From NCBI RefSeq assembly GCF_030272615.1, contig NC_081410.1, forward strand, positions 253,565,533-253,629,532: DNA of 64,000 nt. The letters run 5' to 3'. Shown piece after piece: positions 44,362 to 55,656 of this stretch (position 1 is the first letter of the stretch; each line of letters begins with the position of its first letter). Under the pieces are notes generated by a model. It searched no databases. It worked only from the letters and a program-made list of their open reading frames with translations, and was not told where the DNA came from. The position numbers and the translations under genes were made by a program. The DNA is from Cryptomeria japonica. Taxonomy: Eukaryota > Streptophyta > Pinopsida > Cupressales > Cupressaceae.

Positions 44362-45160
44362 ATAATTGGGAATAAGTATCAAGGAGTTATGACAAGAGGA
44401 AGACTAGCAAATGAAGAGGTATGTTTAATTTCTCAAATTGAACCGACATCTATTATTGAAGCTTCTCAAGATGAACATTGGATTAAAGCAATGGAAGATG
44501 AATTAGAACAAATTGAAAAGAACAATACATGGACATTAGTTTCTTGGCCTAAAGACAAAAATGTAATTGGAAGTAAATGGGTATTCAGAAATAAACTTAA
44601 TGAAGATGGTAAGGTAATCATAAACAAAGCAAGATTAGTGTGTAAAAGATATTCATAGAAAGAGGGAATTGAATATAATGAAACCTTTGCACTGGTAGCT
44701 AGAATTGAGGCAGTCAAATTATTTCTTGCATTTGCAACTCACAAAAACTATAAAGTATATCAGATGGATGTAAAATATGCATTTTTGAATGGTGATCTTG
44801 GAGAGGAAGTTTACATTGAAAAACTTGATGGATTTTCATTGACAAATAATGAAGATATGGTTTGCAGATTAAGGAAATCTTTGTATGGATTGAAGCAAGC
44901 TCCTAGAGCTGTGTATGCTAGATTAGACAAATATCTTTTGAAGCTTGGATACACTAAAGGTAATAACAACAACTTATATTTCAAAGTGACTAATGATGAC
45001 ATCTTGGTTATTGAAGTTTTTGTTGATGATATCATTTTTGGAGGAGAAGATGGATTATGTAAAGACTTTGCTAATAAGATGCAGGAAGAATTTGAAATGT
45101 CTATGATTGGGGAGATAAAATTCTTTTTTAGGATTGCAGATTTCACAAACTGATAAAGGT
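44362..45160 (+). pseudogene. Reverse transcriptase, element 4
   Basis: Standard copia RT blocks are readable: WTLVSWPKDKNVIGSKWVFRNK, RLVCKRYS (stop TAG 44656), YQMDVKYAFLNGDL with the first catalytic Asp (the usual Ser before AFLNG is Tyr), [11 protein letters not shown] (normally APRAWY, so Trp is Val), and FVDDIIFGG at about 45017-45045 with both catalytic Asp intact. A frameshift near 45130 separates it from RNase H. It would copy element RNA into cDNA in the particle. Confidence 0.9.
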
Positions 45161-45973
45161 ATATTCATATGTCAAACAAAATACTTGAAGGAACTATTGA
45201 AGAAATTTTGTATGGAAAACTCCAAATCGGTAAGTACTCCTATGACTACAACTGACAAATTGACATTGAAGGATGATTCAGCTCTTGTTAATCCGACAAG
45301 ATTCAAATCTATGATTGGAGGTTTACTGTATTTGACACAAACAAGACCTGATATAATGAATGCAGTATGTATTGTTTCAAGATTTCAGAGTAATCCTAAA
45401 TAAAATCATGAATCAACAGTAAAAAGGATTTTCCGGTATCTACAAGGCACAACAAATCTTGGTTTATGGTATCCTAAAGATGAAAATTTTGATTTATGTG
45501 CATACATTGATGCAAATTGGGCAAGAGATGTAGATGACATAAAAAGTACCACTGGTAGAGCATTCTTTCTTGGTAGCAGATTGATTTCATGGTTGAGCAA
45601 GAACCAAAGTTGTACATCATTATCAACAACAGAATCAGAATATGTTGCAGCAACAACTAATTGTACTCAAGTATTATGGATTAAGAAAATGTTGAAGGAC
45701 ATCAAGGTAAAATGCAAAGAACCTATAATCATTTATTGTGATAATTCAGCTTCAATTGATATATCAAAGAATTTGGTATTTTACTCTAAAACTAAACATG
45801 TTTCTATTAAATATAATTTTCTAAAAGAGAATGTTGAAGAAAAAGAAGTAAGATTGGTTTATGTGAACAGTAAAGAGCAAATTGCAGACATCTTTACTAA
45901 AACTTTGCCTAAGGAAAATTTTCAATATCTTAGAGAGAAGCTTGGGGTAATACCCTCATTGGTAGAGACTTAG
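45134..45973 (+). pseudogene. RNase H region, element 4
   Basis: Blocks KGIFICQTKYLKELLKKF, STPM, RFKSMIGGLLYLTQTRPDI, then stop TAA 45401, then LWYPKDENFDLCAYIDANWA (first active-site Asp), the STTESEYVAA block with the catalytic Glu, IYCDNSASIDIS, and KTKHVSIKYNFLKE. It ends with the usual IADIFTKTLPKENF and a stop at 45973. RNase H removes template RNA after reverse transcription. Apart from the stop it is well preserved. Confidence 0.9.
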
Positions 45974-46293
45974 ACAGTTGAAGATTGGCATCAAACTGAC
46001 AGAAATAATAGAGAAACCTTTTTCCGGCTTTGATGGAGGAGAGATACTTCTCAGGGGGAGTAGTTGGTTATAGCAATTGGTTATTGTAATTGGCTATATG
46101 AGTTGGTTGTATGTTCTGGTATTTGTATTTCTTTGGCATTTGATGTCAAAGGGGGAGAATTATCTATGATAAAAATTTGTATTTAGGATACATTATCCTA
46201 AGGTGAGATTGTTGGTTTTTGGTTTTTGGCATTCTGTTTTGGCACTTAGATGTTTTTCCATCTTGTGTTACCATCAATGCCAAAGGGGGAGAT
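45974..46293 (+). other. 3' tail of element 4 with two purine tracts
   Basis: Non-coding. GTCAAAGGGGGAGAAT at about 46148 is an upstream look-alike of the LTR-border tract GCCAAAGGGGGAGAT (46279-46293). Confidence 0.8.
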
Positions 46294-47381
46294 TGTTGGT
46301 ATTATGGATGTGTTGCATTATTTTTGTCATTTATGTCAACACTTATCTTTCTAGATATCTTTGGTCATGTTGAACCAACACATTGTGTTCACTAGCATGT
46401 TCAGTGACTTATGCACAGTCATCGGTATATTGTTCATCGGAAGGTTATATTGTTCACCGGCACTAAGGATGACTTGTTATCATTTGGATATCACTTGTTT
46501 ATGTCGAAGACATGGTTTGGATACTTGGTTTTGGTATTTTGGTTAATGGTCTAATCGGGTTGACATATTTGTTGTTACTGGCACATTGGTCTAGGTTATG
46601 GACCAGTATGCATTATCTATTCCAGATCAGCATGACACATTATGGAGATGATTTATTGAGTGGATATTGTTGTAAATGTATTGAGCCAACATGATGCATC
46701 ACCTCTTGACTTGTTTGTAATTGATTTTATTGTAATATTCTTAGTGAGCCGACCTACACATTTGGTCTTAGGTTTTGGTATATATGTAAGATCTCAATTG
46801 ATGAGATCAGGTAGAGAGAATGTAACGGTATATGGTTATGGTATTGTAACATGGTATGTGCAAATATTGAAGATCAAATGAGAAAACCATAGAGAAGGTT
46901 CAAGGAAGGTTTGAAGGTGATTATCAGAGCTTAACTGGAACTAAATCTAGCATTTGAGATGCTACTTTGAGTTGTACATTATCATTGGATTTAACCATCC
47001 AATTGTAGTCAGTGTGACTCCTATTTTGTGATTGAGTAGTGAGCTCTAGGAAGTTGGTCTTTTTGCATGTGCAAACCCCATTTGTATACACATACTATCT
47101 GCAGTATTATCATTTGATTATGGGTAAGGTTTCCCACTGTGGTTTTTCCCCTTACAGGGTTTCCACATACAAATATTTGTGTTATGTGTTGTGGATGTTG
47201 TTTCTCTTTCTGTTTTATGCATTAAGTTTCACTGGTATTAATATTAACTACTAATCTATCAATCGACATTAAGTTCGGTTTACCGATATTAAGTATCAAG
47301 TTTGATTAAGTTGTATTTGGGTTGAAATTCACAATCAACTAATTCACACCCCCCCTCTCAGTTGCCTCCTGGGTCCTAACA
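46294..47381 (+). repeat. 3' LTR of element 4
   Basis: 1088 bp, partner of 40684-41774, ending CCTAACA before GTTTTTGGCATG. Confidence 0.92.
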
Positions 47382-47386
47382 GTTTT

Positions 47387-47569
47387 TGGCATGATCGATG
47401 GGACACGTTTGAGCTATTATAGCTCAAAAACGATCCATTTTTGTTGTTATTTTGGTATTGACAATGATATTACAGCCTTTTGATGTTTCTTTTTAAATAC
47501 TAGAGATTCTATTTTCTGGTTTTTATGTGTAGAATAGGTCTTAACAGCATATGAGAAAGATTCCCAACA
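47387..47569 (+). other. Leader of element 8 resumed after element 4
   Basis: Continuation of the leader cut at 40683 (TGACAACATTTTT joined to GGCATGATCG). No ORF is visible. Confidence 0.45.
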
Positions 47570-48533
47570 CATCTAATGGTTGTAAGAGCGCATTATTTTG
47601 TGCCATTTGATGGAGGCAACCCATAAAATTTGAATCAACATGATCCTCTACTAGTAGTAGCTCTAAAAGTTATTCCTATCTTCACTAGTGAGGATCAAAC
47701 TACACCAATAGAACATATCAGAGATGTTGCATCTCTGTGTAGTGTTCACCATATAATGCAAGAGAATTTAGCACTTAGGCTATTGACAATATCATTCAAA
47801 GGAAAAGAACTCTAATAGTCTAGAGTTTTTCCAGTCAATTCAGTTGGTGATTGGGATGAGTTGGGTGATAAGCTGGCAAAGTAGTTTACAGATAAGTCAG
47901 ATCACCTGTCATTGGTTGAGTAGATGACCACTATCAAGAGGTCTCCACAAGAGCAGATGACATATTTTAACTACTGTTTTGAGCGAGGATGCAATACAAT
48001 TCCTATAATGGTAAAACCCTCTCCTAAACATGCATTTTTATATTATTTGAGAGCTTTAAACAATGATATTGCTATTATGATTCAGTCTATGGGTGGGGTT
48101 ACATTACCAGCAGCTTATGATGTATCTATTAGAGCATAAAATAGCCTTATAGAAGTTGGTAAAATAGCTCTTAGCCCTCCTATGCCTATTTTTCCATATA
48201 TACAACCATTAATGCCCTTACAAGAACCTCCTATAGGTGCATTGCCAGTTGTTTGTAGTTTTCCAGTATTAGGCTTCTAAACTATTGCTCATAATAATGT
48301 TGTTATAGAAAATACAAAGTTGCAAGAGCTTAAAGGTACCCAAAAAATGATGAAAAAATTCTTGCAAACTATTAGTAATGAATTGTTAAGACTTAAGAAG
48401 AACCAAGGCCAAAATCAGAGGTGTCAAGCCCCATACCAAGCTCCAAATTAGTCCAATAGGCCTAATTACCAAAATGACCCTCAAAATCAGAGGAGGAATT
48501 ATAAGAATAGGCCCAACCAATAGTACAATCCAA
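47570..48533 (+). pseudogene. Ty3/gypsy-like Gag of element 8, left part
   Basis: A degenerate Gag capsid domain: HYFVPFDGG, then TPIEHIRDVASLCSVHH, LALRLLTISFKGKEL, VGDWDELGDKL, QEQMTYFNYCFERG and a Pro-rich end (PPMPIFPYIQPLMPLQEPP). These are the blocks of the Retrotrans_gag family of plant gypsy elements. Stops occur near 47618, 47815, 47883, 47922, 48137 and 48280, so it makes no product. It is cut at 48538 by element 5 (target duplicate ATACC) and continues at 58361. Confidence 0.7.
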
Positions 48534-48538
48534 ATACC

Positions 48539-51111
48539 TAATGAATAATGATGAGAAACTAAGGTCCTAACTGGTACTGAGAGGGGGGCGCGGTGAATCA
48601 GTACACATAAAAAATTCACAACACTTTATCATATTAAAACACGATTGTCTGGTTGTCTTCACCACTGAGTATAACCATGGCTATACCGGTTAAGCACATA
48701 TACTTTAGACAACATTCCATAGATCTCAAATCTTGATGAGTACTTTACTGATATAATCATGCAGGAGTTGTATCTACAATACCATAACCATTTAACACTG
48801 CTTGCATAACTAACTTAATCAAAAACACACAATCATCACATGAAAAACTCACAACCCATAACACAAAGATTTTTTACGTGGAAACCCAAATGGGAAAAAC
48901 CAAGGTGGGGATGAATACCCACAAGTTTGTTTTGAACTTTTTTGAAGTCCGCTCTATTAGGAGCCTAGTCCAGTTAAAGACTTTACAATAAGGCTTTGTT
49001 AGGAACCGATCCTGTTAGGGATCACCCAGTTAAGGGATGACTATATACCCTATTAAAGGTTGAAACCCTATTAAAGGTTACCTCGCTATAGAATTTAAAT
49101 AACTCAATGAACTTGAGCCACTTGGTTAGAGGATTTACAACAAAGCATGTTAAAGCTACTTGGTCAAGGGATTTTCCTTATGTTGAAATGGTTAGAAGAC
49201 AATAGGTAAAACTCTGATCTGATAACAACACTCCTTGCTAAATCAAATCCTTTTCAGTTCCTCTCCTCTGCAATCACACTCTGCAAATTCCTCACTCCAG
49301 TTTGGTAAGTATCTAATCTCCAACATGCGAACACACACACAAATTTTTCCAACACTTACAATAACAAAACTCATTGACCTTATAGACAAAATTTAGGTTG
49401 ATAGCATAAACCCTAAATATTTTAGGTTTACAATTACAAGTGCTCCAATCTTGACCACCCAAACACATTACATAGAATGAAATGATCTAAGATAGATCTC
49501 AAGATATTCTGCATCGTCCAATCTTCACCGCATCTAGAAAATAGTAACCCATCACGTGCTCTTCACACACCTCTCAAAAAATATTGCATTCCCGAGATAG
49601 GCATTCAATGCATTTTATCTTCACACGCAAGATCCTCAAGGAAATTCTTCACATGCACATAGCTGACATGGCATCCTAATCCTTATCCTTATCATTTACA
49701 AAACACCATCGGTTGCACTGCATAGACCATAGCGGTAACCCTAGAGATGATCAGAGACTACCAACCGGTAGTCACACTTAGTGAACCTTGACACCGATCA
49801 ACTCCATCCCATTTGACCATAACCACTTCCAATCTTCATACTGGTGCATACCAGTGATGAATACTAAGATGGGGGGGGGTGAATTAGTATACCAAAAAAT
49901 ACTATACTTAAACACTTTAATAGTCTAGTAGTAAACTAGTTAACACACATGCAAACCAAATAGCAAATAATGCATTCACCCACAGAAGCATAGCCACCAT
50001 AACACAAGAGACTTTGACATGGAAACCCAAATGGGAAAAACCATGGTGAGATGAAACTCACAAGTAACTATCTGTAGAATAGTAACCAGACCGGTTAAGG
50101 TCATACAATATTCTTTACCAGAACAGATCCTGTTAGGAATCTCAATCTCTGTTAGGAGATAAGTCTGATTAAAGACTACCTTGTGAGAGGATTTCAGATC
50201 CATAGATGTGAACCACCTTGTTAGAGGATTTACAAAGGCTTTTCTGGGCCTACCCGGTTAAGGGTTTCTAACTTGTCAAAGATGTGAGTAATCACCAAGT
50301 GAATGATCTAGCAAATGGCACAGTCTACTTGATTAGATCCATTGTAGCTCATAGCTAATGCATTTCAGTATTACTTCAATCTTTAGTAACTCCTTACTCT
50401 ATTACAAATCATAGACTTGATCTTCTCAGTTAAGATCACACATTCAAGAGGTTTCACAAAACCTAATAGCTATACTTGCATACTCTCTCTTTTACAAAAC
50501 CCTAGACATGATGTCCTTAAAAGGAATTTGATTTCATGTCGGTCCAATAGGATTTCATTACAAGTTCCTAGGTTCATTGTATCTAGACACTTTTGATAAC
50601 ACATCACAAAATCACCGTCAAAGTGTCGGTGAATGGTAACTCATCACAAAAATATACCGTTTGGTAACTCATCATAGAGTATTACCGCTTTGTCTAGCTT
50701 TCCAGTTACCGATTGGTGACTCAAAGTAATACCAGTTCAAATAGATTTTTGATTGATAAAACTTGAAGACTGGAAAAAGATAACTTCTGCTTGTGGCTCG
50801 TTTGCATCACTCCACTTGAGATCCTTAAACCGCTTGATGTCTCTATGCCGCTTGGGTCTTCATACCACTTGAGATCGGTAAACACTTTCTACATAACAAT
50901 AGTAGTCTAAAGACTACAACATGATATCGATTTGGAACAATTACCGGTTGAGCATAATTCATACATTCTCAAAGTGATCTCATAGCAAGTGTGTGTCCAT
51001 CAATGACAATCACAACATAATCATCAAAATGCCAACAACTAGTTCACCTGCTTGAGCATATATTGACATCAATGACAACATACATTGTCACTGCCTCATC
51101 ATATGCAAACA
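48539..51111 (-). repeat. 3' LTR of element 5, split by a solo LTR
   Basis: Parts 48539-49854 and 51038-51111 together match 57033-58355. The terminal CA has decayed (TA on the sense strand at 48539). The ACGTGGAAACCCAAATGGG module is at 48876-48910. A series of short GGTTAAGG/CCTATTAAAGG words runs through 48960-49160. Confidence 0.88.
49855..51037 (-). repeat. Solo LTR of the element 1 family
   Basis: 1183 bp starting TGATGAATACTAAGATGGG and ending AATGCCAACA on the plus strand, i.e. TGTTGGCATT...TATTCATCA on the minus strand, the ends of element 1. It is flanked by ACCAG (49850-49854) and ACTAG (51038-51042). The uninterrupted partner at about 58280 reads CATACAGGTTCACC. It arose by recombination between the two LTRs of a full insertion. 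Confidence 0.9.
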
Positions 51112-51880
51112 ATCTCCCCCTTTGGCATTGATGACAATACTTAGTGTATCATTGCTCAGTATCTGCACCATGCTCAATAACATATACCGGTTGACATATT
51201 CTGGTTCAAAGATCACAACCACCACCATCTGGACTGGTTAGTATGCACATTGCCATATGTCTTCATCATTAGATATCTTCTCTCCAAACAATATATCTTC
51301 TCCCCCATACATCATCAGATATCTTCTCCCCCTTTGACAACAATGCCAAAGTGGAGGCACAAGCTTCCAATCTCCACTATGTTGCTCCCCCTATGGAATA
51401 TAATCCTTCAACACATCAATCCTGTAAGATTTGACATGGTAGTACCTGACTAATGTGGAGCAAACAACTTTAGTTTACTTCATGAAGGGGCAAAACCCCT
51501 AATTCACCTCTCAAATAGGTAAATGTAGTCTTCAGTAAGGGCTTAGTGAATATGTCTACTAGCTACTCCTTACTGGAAACATGTTCTAATACAACCTCTT
51601 TATTCTGGACCTTTTCTCTCAAGAAATGATACTTGAGCTCAATGTGCTTAGTCCTAGAATGTAGTACTAGATTTTGGAAATGTTTCTTGCACTGGTATTA
51701 TCATAGAAAATACTCAATGGTTCAGATAGAGTTACTTTGAAGCCATTTAGTACATGCTTCATCCAGATTGACTGAGTGCAGTTCATAAATGCTACCACAT
51801 ACTCCACTTTAGCTATAGACTAGGAAGTACAACTTTGCTTCTTGCTTGTCCATGTGACTAGTCTTCCACCAAGGAAGAAC
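51112..51880 (-). other. 3' tail of element 5 with purine tracts
   Basis: Polypurine tract at the LTR border (plus-strand ATCTCCCCCTTTGGC). Look-alikes occur at about 51300 (TCTCCCCCATAC), 51325 (TCTCCCCCTTTGAC) and 51385 (GCTCCCCCTATGG). The end of the RNase H frame (YVxAFMNCTQSIWMKHVLNG-like) lies around 51700-51800 with stops. Confidence 0.7.
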
Positions 51881-51882
51881 AC

Positions 51883-52290
51883 TCACCCGATTGTGCTCTT
51901 CTGGTCCTCCACATTACCTACCCAATCTGCATCGGTAAACACTTTGAGATCAAAGTTTCCATTGTATGGATACCACAATCCATAATTAACTATCCCTTTC
52001 AGGTATCTAAGAATCCTTTTTACCGCTACCAAGTGGGATTCTCTTGGACTCTTTTGAAAATGGGCCACTATGCCCACTGCATGAGCAATCTCTGGTCTGT
52101 TGTGCACCACATAGTGTAGGTTACCGATCATTGATCGGTACTCCTTCTCATTCACCAATGTTGAATCATCCTTAGTCATTTTGCACCCAATCATCATTGG
52201 TGTTCTAACCGGTTTTCTCTCCTCCATGCCAAAGGTCTTCAATACCTCTTTGATATACTTGAATTGGGTACTAAAGATTCCTTTTTTCAT
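51883..52290 (-). pseudogene. RNase H region of element 5, copy A
   Basis: 135 residues open: KKGIFSTQFKYIKEVLKTF, RTPMMIGCKM, YRSMIGNLHYVVHNRPEIAHAV, AVKRILRYLKGIVNYGLWYP, then DLKVFTDADWVGNVEDQKST with the first RNase H Asp. It is homologous to copy B at 53566-53006 and to element 4 at 45134-45600. It is separated from the integrase side by copy B, so it could never have been read as part of the original polyprotein in this arrangement. Confidence 0.85.
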
Positions 52291-52524
52291 CTGCTAAATC
52301 TGTAGACCCATGAAGAACTTTATCTCTACAATGAGAGACATCTCAAACTCTTTTTTCATTTCATTTGCAAATGCATGACTCATTTCATCATCTCCTTCGA
52401 AGATTATGTCATCTACAAATAATTCATAGATCAGTATCTGATCACCTTCATATTTCAGGTATATGTTGCTATCGTCACTTGTTCTCTAAAATCCTATCTT
52501 CACAAGATGAGAGTGTAATCATTC

Positions 52525-53897
52525 ATCATATGCCAATAATCTCCCCCTTTGGCATTGATGACAATACCTTAGTGTATCATTGCTCAGTATCTGCACCATG
52601 CTCAATAACATATACCAGTTCAAAGATCACAACCACCACCATCTGGATTGGTTAGTGTGAACATTGCCATATGTCTTCATAATTAGATATCTTCTCTCCA
52701 AACAATATATCTTCTCCCCCTTTGACAACAATGCCAAAGTGGAGGCACAAGCTTCCAATCTCCACTATGTTGCTCCCCTATGGAGTAGAATCCTTCAACA
52801 CATCAATCCTGTAAGATCTGACATGGTAGTACCTAACTGATGTGGAGAAAACAACTTTAGTTTACTTCATGAAGGGGCAAAACCCCTAATTCACCTCTTA
52901 AATAGGTAAATGTAGTCTTCGGTAAGGGCTCAGTGAATATGTCTGCTAGCTGCTCCTTACTGGAAACATGTTCTAATACAACCTCTTTATTCTGAACCTT
53001 TTCTCTCAAGAAATGATACTTGAGCTCAATGTGCTTAGTCCTAGCATGTCGTACTGGATTTTGGAAATGTTTATTGCACTGGTATTATCATAGAAAATAC
53101 TCAACAGTTCAAATAGAGTTACTTTGAATCCATTCAATACATGCTTCATCCAGATTGCCTGAGTGTAGTTCATAAATGCTGCCACATACTCCACTTCAAC
53201 TATAGACTAGGAAGTACAACTCTACTTCTTGCTTGTCCATGAGACTAGTCTTCCACCAAGGAAGAACGCTCCCCCGATTGTGCTCTTCTAGTCATCCACA
53301 TTACCTGCCCAATCTGCATTAGTAAACACTTTGAGATCAAAGTTGCCATTGTATGGATACCACAATCCATAATCAACTATCCCTTTTAGGTATCTAAGAA
53401 TCCTCTTTACCACTACCAATTGGGATTCTCTTGGACTCTTCTGAAAATGGGCCACTATGCCCACTGCATGAGCAATATCTGGTTTATTATGCACCACATA
53501 GTGTAGCTTACTAGTCATTGACTGGTACTCATTTTCATTCACCAATGCTGAATCATCCTCAATCATTTAGCACCCAATCATCATCGGTGTTCCAACTAGT
53601 TTTCTCTCCTCCATGCCAAAGGTCTTCAATACCTCTTTGATATACTTGGACTGGTACTAAAAATTCCTTTTTTCATCTACTGAATCTATAGACCAATGAA
53701 GAACTTTATCTCTACAATGAGAGACATCTCAAACCCTTTCTTCATTTCATGACTCATTTCATCATCTCCTTCGAAGATTATGTCTTCTACAAATAATTCA
53801 CAGATCAGTATCTGATCACCTTCATATTTTAGGTATATGTTGCTATCGTCACTTGTTCTCTGAAATCCTATCTTCACAAGATGAGAGTGTAATCATT
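52525..53897 (-). repeat. Tandem duplication in element 5, copy B
   Basis: Partner of copy A; small deletions make it about 50 bp shorter. It contains its own purine tracts (about 52540 and 52715), showing that the LTR-border region itself was duplicated. Confidence 0.85.
53006..53640 (-). pseudogene. RNase H region of element 5, copy B
   Basis: Broken frames at 53566-53288 (YQSMTSKLHYVVHNKPDIAHAV, VFTNADWAGN: the first RNase H Asp of TDADW is Asn) and 53194-53006 (EYVAAFMNYTQAIWMKHVL, FYDNTSAINIS), separated by a stop/frameshift zone. It is in the proper place downstream of RT. It is a dead copy. Confidence 0.82.
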
Positions 53898-54370
53898 CAT
53901 ACCATGCTCTTGGTGCTTGTTTCAAACCATATAGGGCCTGGTGTAATCTACACACCATGTTACTATCTTCTAACAAAGCAAACCCATCTGATTGCTCAAT
54001 ATACACTTCTTCTTCTAGGATTCCATTCAAGAATGCAGACTTCACATCCATCTAGTATACCTTGAATCCCTTGAATGCTGCAAATGCAAGTAGCATTCAA
54101 ACACCTTCTAGTCTAGCCACTGGGGCAAAGGTTTCTCCATAGTCTTCTCCTTCTTCCTGAGCATATCTCTTACACACAAGTCTTTCCTTGTTCCTTACCA
54201 CTATGCCTTCTTCATTCAGCTTATTCCTGAAGACCCATTTAGTACCAATGACATTCTTGTGTTTTGGTATGGGCACCAAGGACCATGGTGCATTCTTCTC
54301 TATCTAGTCCAACTCCTCTTCTATTTCCTTTATCTAGTCTTCATTGGTAAGTGCCTCTCTAGTGGTCTTA
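53640..54370 (-). pseudogene. Reverse transcriptase of element 5
   Basis: Blocks on the minus strand: LVPIPKHKNVIGTKWVFRNK, RLVCKRYAQEEGEDYGETFAPVARLEGV (54279-54097), a stop, then [12 protein letters not shown] (catalytic Asp) near 54040, [12 protein letters not shown] near 53920, and at 53877-53686 the region of the YVDD box, which reads FVEDIIF, so one of the two catalytic Asp is Glu. Several stops and the altered active site mean it is inactive. The family's role is cDNA synthesis. Confidence 0.87.
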
Positions 54371-55656
54371 GGCCCAAATTCTAAAATCATGCAAGAGTTT
54401 TCTTTTACCTTTCTCCTTGTAAGTATTCCTGCATCTTTGTCTTCTATGATCTGCCTTAGATCATGATGTAGTCTTACATACCTAGGAATGACCATAGCAG
54501 GTTTCGCTTGCTTTTCCTCTTCTTTTTCTGCTTCTTCTTCTTCTTCACCTGCTGAAGCTTCTACTGATACAGAAACATTGAGGTCTTTGTAGTGTTTGTC
54601 ATTTTTTTCTTTCTTAACCAGTTCCTAGAAGGCTAAACCAAGTTCATCTTCCATTTCCTTGCTGTCGGTTTCCTCAGCCTTCTCAGGGAATTTATCAACC
54701 CTAATATTGATACTCTCAACAATCTTCTAGGTCCTTCTATTGTAGCACTTGAGAGCTTTGATTTTAGTGGAATATTCAAGAAATATTCCTTCATCAGACT
54801 TAGCATCAAACTTACTCAGATGCTCACCTATCCTGATATAGCATTTGCTCCTGAACACTTTGAAATAACTCACATTGGGAGTTCTTCCATTCCAGTACTC
54901 ATAGGGGTTTTTTTCTTTACCTTTCTTGATGAGTACCCAGTTCATGGTATAGACAATAGTGCTTACCGCTTCTCTCTAGAATGTGTGAGCAACATTTCAA
55001 TGGATCAAAATAGTTCTGGTAGCTTCCACTATAGTCCTATTATTCCTCTCTACTATGTCATTCTGTTGTGGTGTCCTTGGGGTAGACAATTACCTCTTAA
55101 TGTCATTCTCTTCATAGTACTTGTTGAATTCATCAGAATTGAATTCACCTCCTTGATCAGTTCTAAGGTATTTGATTTTTCTGTATCTCTCCTTCTCAAC
55201 CAATGCTCTAAAGGCTTTGAACTTTTCAAATGCCTCATACTTGTCTTTCAAGAATGTGACCCACATCATTCTTGAGCAGTCATCGGTAAGAATCATGAAA
55301 TACCGATCTCCTTGAATGCTTCTTGTTTTCATCGGACCACACAGATCGGTGTGTACAAGATCAAGTAAGTTCTCTATTGAAAAGGACTTACCTTTGAATG
55401 TTGAGGAAGACATTCTCCCAAGCTGACATTCTCTGCATAAAGCATTCTCTAGTTTGCTCAACAAAGGCAATCCTCTTACTACCTTGATCTTACTTGCCTT
55501 TACAATATTGTCAAAATTCACATGACAAAGTCTCCTATGACATATCCAACTATTATCAAATTTCACCATTAGGCACTGACTAATCTTGGCATTTAGTTGA
55601 AATAGGTTTCCTCTAGTCTGCTTAGTGGTGGCAACAAGTTCATCACTTTTTTCCAA
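54371..55656 (-). pseudogene. Integrase of element 5
   Basis: The zinc domain HRRLCHVNFDNIV...CRECQLGRM is intact (55560-55420). The catalytic core has LVHTDLCGPMKTRS (first Asp), SRMMWVTFLKDK and LRTDQGGEFNSDEF (second Asp), open from 55656 to 55090, then stops. QQNDIVERNNRTI (Glu region) and YEYWNGRTP/DEGIFLEYS blocks follow to 54727. The variable link to RT (54726-54371) has an acidic run (EEEEEEAEKEEE). Apart from stops after 55090 the catalytic domain is well preserved; it is the closest intact relative of the scrap at 1-148. Confidence 0.87.

Larger units (their letters stand above)
40684..47381 (+). mobile_element. Element 4: full-length decayed Ty1/copia retrotransposon
   Basis: 6698 bp with LTRs 40684-41774 and 46294-47381 (TGTTGGTATT...CCTAACA), iMet primer site, gag-pol in the copia order (Gag, protease, integrase, RT, RNase H) and purine tract CAAAGGGGGAGAT. 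It is flanked by T runs (ATTTTT before, GTTTTT after), compatible with a T-rich target duplication offset by one base. About 21 differences in the first 245 aligned LTR bases and many stops show an old insertion. Confidence 0.92.
51105..52524 (-). repeat. Tandem duplication in element 5, copy A
   Basis: About 1.42 kb repeated next to it as copy B (52525-53897). It begins a few bases inside the 3' LTR (CATATGCAAACAATCTCCC), includes the purine tract, 3' tail and RNase H, and ends at GAGTGTAATCATTCAT within RT. Copy B begins with CATATGCCAATAATCTCCC, so it carries a scrap of LTR end inside the element. Confidence 0.85.
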
